Under the pieces are notes generated by a model. That model searched no databases. It was not told the origin of the DNA and was given only the letters and a program-made list of their open reading frames with translations. From positions 327,810 to 391,809 of the forward strand of contig NZ_JAHZQZ020000018.1 in the NCBI RefSeq assembly GCF_019449275.2: a DNA stretch of 64,000 bases, in the 5' to 3' direction. A program made the translations under genes and the position numbers. Below are positions 19,965 through 28,376 of the stretch, piece after piece. The first letter of the stretch is position 1. Each line of letters begins with the position of its first letter. This DNA comes from Microbacterium sp. HD4P20. Its GTDB lineage: Bacteria > Actinomycetota > Actinomycetes > Actinomycetales > Microbacteriaceae.

Positions 19965-21038
19965 GTGGCTCTCACCATCGGAATCGTCGGTCTCCCGAAT
20001 GTCGGCAAGTCGACCCTCTTCAACGCCCTGACCAAGAACCAGGTGCTCGCGGCGAACTATCCCTTCGCGACGATCGAGCCCAACATCGGGGTGGTCAACC
20101 TCCCTGACTCGCGACTGGCGAAGCTCGCCGAGATCTTCCACTCCGAGCGCATCCTGCCCGCCGCAGTGTCGTTCGTCGACATCGCGGGCATCGTGCGCGG
20201 CGCCAGCGAGGGGGAGGGACTGGGGAACCAGTTCCTCGCGAACATCCGTGAGGCGGATGCCATCGCCCAGGTCGTGCGCGGATTCGACGACGACGACGTC
20301 GTCCATGTCGAGGGCGCAGTGAACCCGCAGAGCGACATGGAGACGATCAACGCCGAGTTGCAGCTCGCCGACCTTCAGACCCTCGAGAAGGCGATCACGC
20401 GGTACGAGAAGGAAGTCAGGGGCAAGAAGCTCGATCCGGTGGTGCTCTCGACGGCGCAGGCAGCGCAGGAAGCGCTGCAGCGCGGCGAGCTGCTGTCGGC
20501 ATCCGGCATCGACCTCGGGCCGATCCGCGAGCTGGGCCTGCTGACCTCGAAACCGTTCATCTTCGTCTTCAACGTCGACGAGGCCGTGCTGACGGATGCC
20601 GAGCGAAAGGCTGCACTAGCTGCGCTGGTGGCGCCCGCGCAGGCCGTGTTCCTCGACGCGAAGATCGAGTCCGAGCTCATCGACCTCGACCCGGAGGACG
20701 CCGCCGAGCTGCTTGCCTCCACGGGCCAGGAGGAGTCGGGTCTGGACCAGCTCGCGCGCATCGGGTTCGACACCCTCGGACTGCAGATCTACCTGACCGC
20801 CGGGCCGAAGGAAGCACGCGCGTGGACGATCGGCAAGGGCTGGAAGGCGCCGCAGGCGGCCGGCGTCATCCACACCGACTTCGAGAAGGGCTTCATCAAG
20901 GCCGAGGTCATCTCGTTCGACGATCTCGTCGCGACCGGCTCGGTCGTCGAGGCCCGCGCGAAAGGCAAGGCCCGTCTCGAGGGCAAGGATTACGTCATGC
21001 AGGACGGCGACGTCGTCGAGTTCCGCTTCAACGTCTAA
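19965..21038 (+). CDS. ychF: YchF/OLA1-type P-loop ATPase
   Basis: A ribosome-associated ATPase of the Obg family involved in translation and stress control. About 357 aa: G1 GIVGLPNVGKSTLFNALT, G2/G3 region NYPFATIEPNIG and VDIAGIVRGASEGEGLGNQFL, a coiled coil (~130-200) and a C-terminal TGS domain with FEKGFIKAEVISFDDL. GTG 19965 (MALTIGIVGLPN) is chosen rather than ATG 19959 because it gives the usual family N terminus and lies 8 nt after TAGGCT at 19951-19956, whereas the ATG would be only 2 nt after it and so probably not in the transcript. Confidence 0.95.
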   Translation: MALTIGIVGLPNVGKSTLFNALTKNQVLAANYPFATIEPNIGVVNLPDSRLAKLAEIFHSERILPAAVSFVDIAGIVRGASEGEGLGNQFLANIREADAIAQVVRGFDDDDVVHVEGAVNPQSDMETINAELQLADLQTLEKAITRYEKEVRGKKLDPVVLSTAQAAQEALQRGELLSASGIDLGPIRELGLLTSKPFIFVFNVDEAVLTDAERKAALAALVAPAQAVFLDAKIESELIDLDPEDAAELLASTGQEESGLDQLARIGFDTLGLQIYLTAGPKEARAWTIGKGWKAPQAAGVIHTDFEKGFIKAEVISFDDLVATGSVVEARAKGKARLEGKDYVMQDGDVVEFRFNV

Positions 21039-21073
21039 CCCCCGCACGTCCCTACGCGAGAGGATTCTCCGTC

Positions 21074-21655
21074 ATGACCGAAACCCAGATCTTCGAGCCT
21101 GACGGCCGCGCGATCCGCTATGTCGATGAGGGCGAGGGGCCGGTCGCTCTGGTGCTCATTCCCGAGCCGGGCCTGGAACGGGACGCCCTCGGCGTCGTGG
21201 GGCACTATCTCGCCGAGGAGGCCGGGTTCCGGGTCGTGCGCATCAGCACCCCGACCGCGTCGGGGCCCTCAGCCGAGCCGGCGGCGCTGAACGAGCGGGT
21301 GAGCAGCATCGCGGCGGTACTCGACCATCTCGGTCTGGATCACACCTGGATCGGCGGCCACGGGTTCGGCGGCACGGTCGCCCGGGCGTTCGCCGCCGCG
21401 CAGACCGGCCGGGTGAACGGCCTGCTGCTGCTCGGGGTGCAGGACGAGCAGATTCCGCTGCCACCGGCCATTCCGGTCCTGATCATCCAGGGGACGGATG
21501 ACGACGTCACGCCGCCGGCCAACGGCGAGCGCCTGCAATCCACCGCCGTCGATCGCGCCAGTGTCACCAGCATCCCCGAAGCGGGTCATCTGTTCCCGCT
21601 CACGCACCCCATCCAGACGGCGGTCGTCATTGAGGAATACCTCGACTGGGACTGA
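21074..21655 (+). CDS. Alpha/beta-hydrolase-fold protein without the nucleophile serine
   Basis: 193 aa with an alpha/beta-hydrolase layout: an early strand VALVLIPEPG, the nucleophile-elbow position in WIGGHGFGGTVARAF, the acid-strand segment LIIQGTDDDVTPP and the final histidine in IPEAGHLFPLTHP. The elbow reads G-H-G-F-G, so the usual Ser is Gly, and there is no lid domain. It is therefore probably not a serine hydrolase; a binding or structural role, or another chemistry, is possible. ATG 21074 follows gagaggattctcc, and the gene lies 35 bp after ychF. Its last 29 bp overlap the convergent small gene ending at 21627. Confidence 0.8.
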   Translation: MTETQIFEPDGRAIRYVDEGEGPVALVLIPEPGLERDALGVVGHYLAEEAGFRVVRISTPTASGPSAEPAALNERVSSIAAVLDHLGLDHTWIGGHGFGGTVARAFAAAQTGRVNGLLLLGVQDEQIPLPPAIPVLIIQGTDDDVTPPANGERLQSTAVDRASVTSIPEAGHLFPLTHPIQTAVVIEEYLDWD

Positions 21656-21848
21656 GTGCCGGCCCCAAGGCTGTACATGCGGTCACGTCCAGGGCAGCCG
21701 GGTCGACTCGACGATGTAGATCCAGCCAGCGCGACGCCGCGCCCGATTGCAGGGCCGGCTGGTTGGTGAGGTCGGTCGGGTCTTGTGTGGGCTGCTCATC
21801 GGGGAGCCCCATCGGTCCGTGCGCGTCGTCTCGGCTCGCATTGGTCAT
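21627..21848 (-). CDS. Small hypothetical protein downstream of the MerR regulator
   Basis: 73 aa. Support comes from an excellent ribosome site, GAGGAGGAACG directly before the ATG at 21848. The N-terminal half is acidic and Pro/Gln-rich (DAHGPMGLPDEQPTQDPTDL), probably disordered; the C-terminal half overlaps the 3' end of the alpha/beta-hydrolase gene on the other strand and is less convincing as conserved sequence. It lies 75 bp downstream of the MerR gene on the same strand. The family is not recognised. Confidence 0.45.
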   Translation of the reverse strand: MTNASRDDAHGPMGLPDEQPTQDPTDLTNQPALQSGAASRWLDLHRRVDPAALDVTACTALGPALSPSRGIPQ

Positions 21849-21923
21849 CGTTCCTCCTCGCATCGACCTCAGCATCGCTCGTGCGGTGTCGACGGTCGCG
21901 GGCTTGACATCGAGCTGAGGGCG

Positions 21924-22652
21924 CTACTGGCGTGCTGGCTCCACCTGACGCGCGTCGAGCAGGGCATGCAGGTGGCCGGCGCCTTCCAGCAAGCGGATGC
22001 TGCGGCGCGTGAGGTCTGAGAGCCGGGCGTCGAGAAGGTCCCGCGCCTCAGCGGTCAGGCCGTGCGTTCGCCACTGGTCGAGCACGCGAGAGATGTGCGG
22101 GATGCCGTAGCCGCCCGCACGAAGCACCGCGACCACGCGGGCTTCGGCGATCGCGCGTGCACGGTACCGGCGAGCGGCGCCCGCGCGGGCAGGGCGGACG
22201 AGACCGTGGTCTTCCCAGTGCCGCAGCGCGGACGGTCGCAGGCCCAGGGCATCGGCGAGCTCTCCGATCGTCATGACGTCGCGTTCGTCGGACTCGTCTG
22301 TCGGGTCGGCCAGGACCGAGACCAGGGCGCGCAGGGCACCCCGCACATCAGCGCGATCGCGCGCAATCGCAGCGTGCAGGTCGTCGACTGCTTCGGCCGC
22401 GTCCTCCACCGTGCCGGTGACCACCACGGGGAGGATCCGCCGGGCGGCCACCGGCCCGATCGCTGCGGCGACCGCGCGGTAGGCCCGCAGTGCCGTGACA
22501 TGGCGTTCGTGGTAGCCGCGGTAACCGTTCGGCGCGCGCTGCGCACGCGGGATGACCCCGAGGCGCTCGAGGTCGCGCACCTGCTGGGCGGAGTAGCCCA
22601 CCAGCAGGCCCACAGCCGCGGTCGTCAGCATCCGCTCTGGAGGGTTTGACAT
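21924..22652 (-). CDS. Transcriptional regulator with two MerR-type HTH domains
   Basis: 242 aa. The first MerR-like winged helix is at ~7-72 (LTTAAVGLLVGYSAQQVRDL, then GYRGYHERHVTALRAYRAV), and the second at ~126-195 (TIGELADALGLRPSALRHW, then RRYRARAIAEARVVAVLRAG). Both have the helix-turn-helix plus the Y/R-containing wing. There is no obvious C-terminal ligand domain; the remaining ~50 residues look helical. ATG 22652 is chosen as the first Met before the HTH; longer upstream frames are shadows. It is divergent from the DUF6194 gene (72 bp between starts) and is a plausible regulator of it. Confidence 0.85.
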   Translation of the reverse strand: MSNPPERMLTTAAVGLLVGYSAQQVRDLERLGVIPRAQRAPNGYRGYHERHVTALRAYRAVAAAIGPVAARRILPVVVTGTVEDAAEAVDDLHAAIARDRADVRGALRALVSVLADPTDESDERDVMTIGELADALGLRPSALRHWEDHGLVRPARAGAARRYRARAIAEARVVAVLRAGGYGIPHISRVLDQWRTHGLTAEARDLLDARLSDLTRRSIRLLEGAGHLHALLDARQVEPARQ

Positions 22653-22724
22653 CGCGATACCTCGGATTCTTGGGAGAGATCCTCGCCAAAGTCCACATAA
22701 GCACATGAAGGCGAGCATGGAGGA

Positions 22725-23183
22725 ATGGAGTTTCAAGAGATCGTGGATGCCGTCCGTTCGCTCGACGGAGCGCTCGTGGTGCTGCCTGACGAGTCGGGTT
22801 CGTACCCGGAGCTCGCATGGGGGGATGCGTTCTTCTACTACGCACCGGATGGGGTGATGCCCGAGCGGACGCAGCCCTACGGGACGATCATCACGAAGGA
22901 CTATCCCGACGACCGCTCGTCCAACCTCGACGGCGCGCCCGATCGGTTCCGCGTGAACATCCACGTGGGGCAGGAGCGCGCCGCGGAGCTCGCCGTGAAG
23001 GATGCCACGCCGGCCGATGCCGATGCCTTCTTCCGGCACCCCCTCTACGGCACGGTGGGGTGGATATCGGTGGTGAATCCCGGCGGTGCGACCGGAGCAG
23101 CGGTGATCGCGCTGCTGCAGGCAGCCCACAGGAACGCGCGGACGCGCGCTGAGCGCCGCGGCCGGCGAGGATCCGCCGAGTGA
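22725..23183 (+). CDS. DUF6194-like protein
   Basis: 152 aa, soluble. WGDAFFYYAPDG, PYGTIITKDYPDD and FRVNIHVGQERAAEL resemble the family I know as DUF6194 (small actinobacterial proteins of unknown function). The C-terminal tail is Arg-rich. The ATG at 22725 begins shortly after ggaggaatgg. The gene overlaps the next by GTGA, so both are made together. Confidence 0.7.
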   Translation: MEFQEIVDAVRSLDGALVVLPDESGSYPELAWGDAFFYYAPDGVMPERTQPYGTIITKDYPDDRSSNLDGAPDRFRVNIHVGQERAAELAVKDATPADADAFFRHPLYGTVGWISVVNPGGATGAAVIALLQAAHRNARTRAERRGRRGSAE

Positions 23184-23722
23184 GTTCGCCGCAGACCCTG
23201 AGTGAAGCCGATCGCCGGACGGTCGCTGCGTGGGCGGCGGACTGCGCGGAGCGGGTGCTGCCCCTCTTCGAGGCCGAGGTCCCAGACGACGACCGACCAC
23301 GCGAGGCGATCGCGCGCGCCCGGGCCTTCGCGCGGGGCGACCTCGGCGCCGCGGGCGAGATCCGCCGTCGCTTCGTCGCCGGCCGGGCGGCGCGCGGCGT
23401 GAGCAACGTCGGCGCGGCGGCGGCGCGGTCCGCGGCGCAAGCAGCCGGCGTGGCGCACATGGGGGCACACGCCCTGGGCGCCGCCGCCTACGCAGCGAAG
23501 GCGGCCGGTCTTGCCGAACCGTCCCGACCGGAGGCCACCGATCAGGAGGTGCGGTGGCAGCTGCAGCACATGCCGAACGACGTTGCTGACGCGTTGCGGC
23601 GCCTGCCCGCGCTCGGAGAGGACTCGGCCGGCCCGCTCGGTGCGGGCCTGCTGGCCTCCGGCGCGCTCGGCAGGATCATCCGCGACATCCAATCCGCGCT
23701 CGACGCGCGCGGACCTGCGTAG
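23180..23722 (+). CDS. Imm-5-like 'putative immunity protein' family
   Basis: 180 aa, alanine-rich and mostly helical. The N-terminal block RTVAAWAADCAERVLPLFEAEVPDDDRPREAI followed by repeated Ala-rich helices with AHMGAHALGAAAYAAKAAG is characteristic of a family annotated as putative immunity protein (Imm-5-like). No toxin, WXG100 or Rhs-like gene lies nearby, so an immunity role is not supported by context. The GTG start at 23180 overlaps the DUF6194 stop. Confidence 0.7.
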   Translation: MSSPQTLSEADRRTVAAWAADCAERVLPLFEAEVPDDDRPREAIARARAFARGDLGAAGEIRRRFVAGRAARGVSNVGAAAARSAAQAAGVAHMGAHALGAAAYAAKAAGLAEPSRPEATDQEVRWQLQHMPNDVADALRRLPALGEDSAGPLGAGLLASGALGRIIRDIQSALDARGPA

Positions 23723-23755
23723 CCGGTGCCGGCCGGCAACGGGGACGTGCCGTGT

Positions 23756-24952
23756 CTACGCGGCCGCCCCGCGGCTCGCGGTCGCGACCTCGACGAGGTG
23801 GGGGAGGGCCGCCTCGATCATCTCCATCGTCGCCGTCAACGAGATGCGGAAGTGCTGCGGCTGGTCGAACAGCGTCCCGGGCATCACATAGACGCCTCGC
23901 TCTGCGAGCGCGTCGCAGAATGCGATCGCGTCGCCGCCGGGTGCACGCCCCCAGAGGTAGAACGTGCCTTCGGGGCGCGTGATCTCGAACCCCGCATCCG
24001 TCAAGGCTGCGTAGAGGCGGTCCCGCTTGCGGGTGAGCTCGGCCAGATCGATCGTGAGCGTCTCGAACTCCGGCACCGAGTACTGCATGACGGCATCGGG
24101 AAATCCCCACCCGATCGCAAGCCCGAGCGGCATGAGTGCATCGCGAAGCTCCTCACGCTCGTGGGTCGGGATGAGCGGCGAAAGCGCGAGGTAGCCCAGC
24201 CGCTGGCCGGGTGCCAGCAGCACCTTCCCGTAGCTGTAGTCGATGACGGTCCACGGGTAGGACGCGGCGGGACTGGCGAATTCCACGTCGTCGAAGAGAA
24301 CGCGCCGGTACGGCTCGTCCGAGATCAGCCAGATTCGGCGGCCGTGGGTGCGTGACGCTTCCTCGAGTACTGCGGCGAGGGACTCCCACTCCTGCTTCGA
24401 GTAGACGCGACCGGTGGGGTTGGCGGGGGAGTTGACGATCACGATCCTCGTCCGGCGCGTGATCGCCCTCGCGATCGCGTCGACGTCCAGGTCGAAGCTC
24501 ACCGGTTCCAGCGGAGCACGCACCGGGACGAGGTTCACGGCGTGGAGCATGGGCTCGTAGCAGAACCAGCCCGGGACGGGGATGACGACTTCGTCGGCGG
24601 CATCCGTCAAGAGAGCCAATGCCAGCGAGATCGCACCGAAGGCTCCCTGCGTCATCGCGATGTCTTCGGGCTCGAAGGGCAGTCCGAGCTCGGCGCTCAG
24701 CCCTGCGGCCACCGCTTCTTGCGCGGGTCGTTCGCTCGCTTTGTACCCGAACCAGTCCGCCGACCGGGGCTCGACGTGTGCCCGCAGCGCCGCCGTGAAC
24801 CCGGGCAGCGCCATCTCGTGCGGATTGCCGAACGTCAGATCGAGCGCGTCGGGGTCATCCGCGAGCGCCCGGATCCGTGCGAGGAACGTCGTGACGACGT
24901 CCACAGCGCCCTTCGCCTGAGTGGCTCGCGCGGATATGGCCACAGTGATCAC
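23756..24952 (-). CDS. Class I/II PLP-dependent aminotransferase
   Basis: About 398 aa. Fold-type I features: substrate region FGNPHEMALP, GYKASERPAQEAVAAG, the NSPANPTGRVYS strand with conserved Asn, DEPYRRVLF, YSYGKVLLAPGQRLGYLAL containing the PLP Lys, and the C-terminal Arg in FRISLTATM. It is most like aspartate/aromatic aminotransferases; the substrate is unknown. The start is uncertain: GTG 24952, GTG 24943 (with AAGG 8 nt upstream) or a longer form. It is convergent with the immunity-like gene. Confidence 0.85.
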   Translation of the reverse strand: MITVAISARATQAKGAVDVVTTFLARIRALADDPDALDLTFGNPHEMALPGFTAALRAHVEPRSADWFGYKASERPAQEAVAAGLSAELGLPFEPEDIAMTQGAFGAISLALALLTDAADEVVIPVPGWFCYEPMLHAVNLVPVRAPLEPVSFDLDVDAIARAITRRTRIVIVNSPANPTGRVYSKQEWESLAAVLEEASRTHGRRIWLISDEPYRRVLFDDVEFASPAASYPWTVIDYSYGKVLLAPGQRLGYLALSPLIPTHEREELRDALMPLGLAIGWGFPDAVMQYSVPEFETLTIDLAELTRKRDRLYAALTDAGFEITRPEGTFYLWGRAPGGDAIAFCDALAERGVYVMPGTLFDQPQHFRISLTATMEMIEAALPHLVEVATASRGAAA

Positions 24953-25041
24953 CTTCGTCCCCAGCGTCGTACGTGACGTGGTCAGCATCCCAAGGTGCGG
25001 ATGCCGCGTCAATGCCCCTCGGAACGCGCAACGATTGCGAG

Positions 25042-25221
25042 CTAGACGCGGTCGCCCAGCGACGGGTCGTGGACGTCGGCGGGCGCCATCGGCCGGTCGC
25101 CGTTCGGATGGAGCGCCCGCGCCTTGTCGACGAGATGGGCGACCGCCTCGCCGTCTTCGAGAGCGGGCGTGTCTTCGCGGTAAATCGCGGAGAGGCCAGT
25201 GCGGGGTCGCCGCGACCGCAC
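25042..25221 (-). CDS. Possible 59-aa protein in the gap before the GAF-ANTAR gene
   Basis: A GTG-started frame of 59 codons ends with TAG at 25042-25044. Its last ~45 codons show strong third-position G/C as in real genes here and read IYREDTPALEDGEAVAHLVD and HPNGDRPMAPADVHDPSLGD. There is no ribosome site or leaderless hexamer, and the first ten codons are Arg-rich, so the start is doubtful. It may be a small gene downstream of the ANTAR pair or the remnant of a longer one. The rest of the gap (24953-25041) shows nothing. Confidence 0.35.
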   Translation of the reverse strand: MRSRRPRTGLSAIYREDTPALEDGEAVAHLVDKARALHPNGDRPMAPADVHDPSLGDRV

Positions 25222-25241
25222 CCGGGAGATTGCTGAGACGG

Positions 25242-25970
25242 TCAGTGCAGATCAGGACCGATGCGGATCTCGCGACTCACCAACTGCGCCGCCACCGCTC
25301 CCAGGCGGAGTCCTCGATGACGCGCATACGTGCGGATGAGGGCGAACGCCGCGTCGACGGGCACTCCCGCCGTGAAAGAGACGACGCCCTTGGCCTGCTC
25401 GATGATGACACGGGTGTTCAGCGCGGTCTGCAGCTGCGTCGAGAGCACCTCGGACTCGCTCAGAGTGCGTTCGTGGAGGATGCCGATGGTGGCGACATCG
25501 GCGAAGGCGCGCGCGGTGGCCACATCGTCGTCCGGCGGTGACCCGGGAGTCGACCGCAGCAGGTTCAGTGTTCCGATCGTCACGTCCCTCAGGCGCATCG
25601 GAATCGCCTCGACCGCGGCGAATCCGTTCTCGACGGCGGTGCGACGGAATTCGCTCCACATCTCGGGAGCCTCCTCGACGTTCGGCAGCGACACGCGACT
25701 TCCGGTGCGGTAGCTTTCGATGCAGGGGCCCGCCTGGGCGCCGACCTGCATGACCTCCACGAGCTCGGCCGCCTCGCTGGTCGAGACGATCAGCTCGAGA
25801 ACCCCCGTGGAGTCGGCCAGCAGGATGCCGGCATCGGTCGTGTCCAGCAGGTCACGGCACGCGTCGACCAGGGTCTGCAGCAGTTCGACGACGTCGTAGT
25901 CGTCGACGAGGGTGTCTGCCAGGGTCGCGAAGGTCTCGAGCAGTCGAGCCTCCCGCGTGAGCGCTGTCAT
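25242..25970 (-). CDS. GAF-ANTAR domain regulator (second of a pair)
   Basis: 242 aa. A GAF domain occupies ~10-160 (GPCIESYRTGSRVSLPNV, GFAAVEAIPMRL). A C-terminal ANTAR domain at ~180-238 has LQTALNTRVIIEQAKGVV and AFALIRTYARHRGLRLGAVAA. ANTAR domains bind paired RNA hairpins and act as antiterminators, so this is a probable post-initiation regulator responding to a small ligand or redox state through GAF. The ATG at 25970 overlaps the upstream GAF-ANTAR gene (ATGA). Confidence 0.9.
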   Translation of the reverse strand: MTALTREARLLETFATLADTLVDDYDVVELLQTLVDACRDLLDTTDAGILLADSTGVLELIVSTSEAAELVEVMQVGAQAGPCIESYRTGSRVSLPNVEEAPEMWSEFRRTAVENGFAAVEAIPMRLRDVTIGTLNLLRSTPGSPPDDDVATARAFADVATIGILHERTLSESEVLSTQLQTALNTRVIIEQAKGVVSFTAGVPVDAAFALIRTYARHRGLRLGAVAAQLVSREIRIGPDLH

Positions 25971-26677
25971 CGTGTCGCCTCGATTCCGGAGGCCTGGCGG
26001 TCGAAGCGCAGCCTCCCCGTCACGACGTTCTTCGACACTTCCGCGACGCTCTCGCCGGTCGCGAAGGCGTGCGCCTGGATCACCAGCAGTGCGTCGTCCG
26101 CCGAGAGATCGAGCTGTGCGAGCACCACGCCGGTCGCCTGGTGGACCATCCGCCGCGAGTACGGCTTCTCATCGGCGGTGACGTCGTCCGCGAGGCTCGA
26201 CAACGCGTCGCGCAGCACATGGCGCCCGATGATCTCCGCCATCGCGGTCGCCTGGCGAATATGGGCGTCCTCGAGCAGCAGCCGCCGCCTCGAGTAGAGA
26301 TCGACCGCCCCGAACCTGAGGTCGCCGACCGCGAGGGGAAGAGCGAACATCGAGGCGATGTCGTCCTCGGCAGAGGCCGCAGCAGCGAACCGCGGCCAGC
26401 GGCGTGCCCCCTCGCTGCGGAAATCCGGCTCGGCGACGAAGCGTGCGCCCCCCACGGCTTCCCAGCACGGCCCTTCGCCCAGATCGAACTGCAGTTCGTC
26501 CAGACGGACCGCGACGTCGTCTGTCGCCGACACGGTCTCGCTGCCCATCAGCCGGCCGACGGTCGAGACCGCCGCGCCGGTGACCGGCAGCACGGCGAGG
26601 AATGACGCGCTGAAGCGCTCGGGGCGGTCGGGCGACCGCTCGAGCTCCTCGAGGGTGGTTTCGAATGCGTCAGTCAT
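25967..26677 (-). CDS. GAF-ANTAR domain regulator (first of a pair)
   Basis: 236 aa. The N-terminal GAF-like domain (~20-160) has DLGEGPCWEAVGGARFVAEP and FALPLAVGDLRFGAVDLY. The C-terminal ANTAR segment (~172-228) reads HQATGVVLAQLDLSADDALL and AHAFATGESVAEVSKNVV. It shares architecture but little sequence with the gene it overlaps, so the pair may form a heteromeric regulator. ATG 26677 follows ggaagcgg; upstream in-frame codons look non-coding. It is divergent from the LLM gene. Confidence 0.88.
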   Translation of the reverse strand: MTDAFETTLEELERSPDRPERFSASFLAVLPVTGAAVSTVGRLMGSETVSATDDVAVRLDELQFDLGEGPCWEAVGGARFVAEPDFRSEGARRWPRFAAAASAEDDIASMFALPLAVGDLRFGAVDLYSRRRLLLEDAHIRQATAMAEIIGRHVLRDALSSLADDVTADEKPYSRRMVHQATGVVLAQLDLSADDALLVIQAHAFATGESVAEVSKNVVTGRLRFDRQASGIEATR

Positions 26678-26817
26678 GGCGGTCCGCTTCCACGGTACCG
26701 CGAGGGCGGGGTCACGACCGCGTCCTCGGTGCACTCGTCGACCACACGCGGTTACCACGATCCCGGCGCCGAGGCAACGCCGTGGCAGCCCTCGCGCGCA
26801 CCGCACAGGCTGGGAGC

Positions 26818-27783
26818 ATGGTCTTCCTCGGTTATCACGCCTCGCACGAGCAGATTCCTCCCTCGCAACTGCTAGCTGACGTCCAGGAGGCCGAGCGCGC
26901 CGGTTTCGATGGTGCGATGTGCTCGGACCATCTCGCGCCGTGGGGCTTGGCTCAGGGTGAATCCGGGTACTCCTGGAGCTGGCTCGGCGCCGCGCTTGCC
27001 ACGACGTCGCTGCCGTTCGGCACCGTCACGGCACCCGGGCAGCGCTATCACCCCGTCATCACGGCGCAGGCGATCGCGACGCTCGCGGAGATGTTCCCTG
27101 GGCGATTCTGGCCCGCGCTCGGAAGCGGCGAAGCGCTCAACGAGCACGTCACGGGGGACCCCTGGCCTCCGAAGGACGAGCGTCAGGAACGACTGCGGCA
27201 GTCGGTGTCGGTCATGCGTCGGCTGCTGGAGGGGGAGCGCGTCGACCACGACGGCATGTTCCGGGTGCACGACGCCCGTGTCTGGAGCCGTCCCCCGCAG
27301 CCCCCACCGCTGCGCGCGGCGGCGGCGTCGGCGCCGACGGCATCGTGGGCGGCGTCGTGGGCCGACGGTCTGATCACGGTCGGCCACGACCCTGACAGGG
27401 TGCGCGAGATCCTGTCGGCGTATCGGGATGCCGGGGGCACCGGCCCCTGCGCGGTGCAGGTGCACATCAGTCTGGCTGCCACCGAGTCCGAGGCGCTGCA
27501 GCTGGCCGCCGACCAGTGGCGGCACGCGACGGCGCCCGCAGAGCTGATGTGGGACATCATGCAACCCGAGGAGTTCGATCGCGTCTCGGACCCGAACGAC
27601 CCCGATGCGCTGCGCCGGGGCGTGCTCGTGAGCACCGATGAGGACGAGGTTGCACAGCGGATCGCGATGCTCGCCGCGGTCGGCGCGGACGAGGTCTTCC
27701 TCCACCATGTCGGCCAGGATCAGGCCGAATTTCTCACGCGGTGCCGGGAGGGCCTCCTCGAGGGCATCCGAAGGATCTCGTGA
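26818..27783 (+). CDS. LLM-class flavin-dependent oxidoreductase (TIGR03885-like)
   Basis: 321 aa, a luciferase-like TIM barrel. FLGYHASHEQIPPSQLL at the N terminus, DGAMCSDHLAPWG, LPFGTVTAPGQRYHP and FPGRFWPALGSGEALNEH match the family described as probable non-F420 flavin oxidoreductases. The substrate is unknown. ATG 26818 is 6 nt after CAGGCT (26806-26811), in line with the leaderless pattern; longer frames upstream are not needed. It is convergent with the CBS gene. Confidence 0.88.
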   Translation: MVFLGYHASHEQIPPSQLLADVQEAERAGFDGAMCSDHLAPWGLAQGESGYSWSWLGAALATTSLPFGTVTAPGQRYHPVITAQAIATLAEMFPGRFWPALGSGEALNEHVTGDPWPPKDERQERLRQSVSVMRRLLEGERVDHDGMFRVHDARVWSRPPQPPPLRAAAASAPTASWAASWADGLITVGHDPDRVREILSAYRDAGGTGPCAVQVHISLAATESEALQLAADQWRHATAPAELMWDIMQPEEFDRVSDPNDPDALRRGVLVSTDEDEVAQRIAMLAAVGADEVFLHHVGQDQAEFLTRCREGLLEGIRRIS

Positions 27784-27790
27784 CAGAACG

Positions 27791-27829
27791 GACGGCAGGT
27801 GCCGGCCACGAGGGTCTGCGCCTGCCGTC
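27791..27829. terminator. Hairpin between convergent LLM and CBS genes
   Basis: A 12-bp stem with one mismatch (27791-27802 with 27818-27829) and a 15-nt loop, placed 8 nt after the LLM stop and 30 nt before the end of the CBS gene; it could serve both directions. Confidence 0.65.
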
Positions 27830-27858
27830 GGCATGGAGGTGCGGATTCGGCGGGGTGG

Positions 27859-28272
27859 TCACTCCGAGATCTCGGCGACCGTCTCGCCAGTGGCGCGAGG
27901 ATCCAGCGCCAGCGCGATGTCGGCCTGGCTGATGATGCCGACGAGGTCGTGGCCGTCGATGACGGGCAGGCGACGCACCTGGTGACGCTGCATCGTCTCG
28001 AGGGCCTCCTCGATGTCGTCGTCGGCCCCGATTGTGACCGGCTTGCCCTCGCCGAGAGAGCCGGCGTTCGTGGTCGCAGGATCTCCGCCCTGGGCCAGGC
28101 ACTTCACGACGATGTCGCGGTCGGTGAGCATGCCCTTCAGCCGCTTGTCCTCTCCGCAGATGGGGAGGGCTCCGACGTCGAGCGATGCCATCAGGCGTGC
28201 CGCCTCGACGAGGGTCTCGTTCTCGCCCACACAGCGCGGGTCGGGCGTCATGATGTCGCGGGCGACGGTCAT
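27859..28272 (-). CDS. Two-CBS-domain protein
   Basis: 137 aa made of two CBS repeats (~1-60 and ~72-130): ARDIMTPDPRCVGENETL, DRDIVVKCLAQG, then RRLPVIDGHDLVGIISQADIA. Such stand-alone pairs bind adenine nucleotides (AMP, ATP or similar) and act as energy or stress sensors. A partner enzyme is not visible next to it. The ATG at 28272 follows a good aaggagt. A minus-strand promoter lies upstream at 28446-28474. Confidence 0.9.
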   Translation of the reverse strand: MTVARDIMTPDPRCVGENETLVEAARLMASLDVGALPICGEDKRLKGMLTDRDIVVKCLAQGGDPATTNAGSLGEGKPVTIGADDDIEEALETMQRHQVRRLPVIDGHDLVGIISQADIALALDPRATGETVAEISE

Positions 28273-28376
28273 GGTGTACTCCTTTCGGTATGCCGCTGCC
28301 GGTCACGGGCGCGCGTGGGCAAACCGCGGCCGACACTGTTCTGTCACGACGCTACGGACGCCCGTAGGGCCAAGCG

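Noticed and set aside
23180..23722. Toxin-immunity or defence system around the immunity-like gene
   Set aside because: No toxin, secretion or nuclease gene is adjacent; only the family name suggests immunity.
24953..25041. Possible gene in the gap before the GAF-ANTAR pair on the plus strand
   Set aside because: The plus-strand frames lack ribosome sites and read against the coding-like minus-strand frame.
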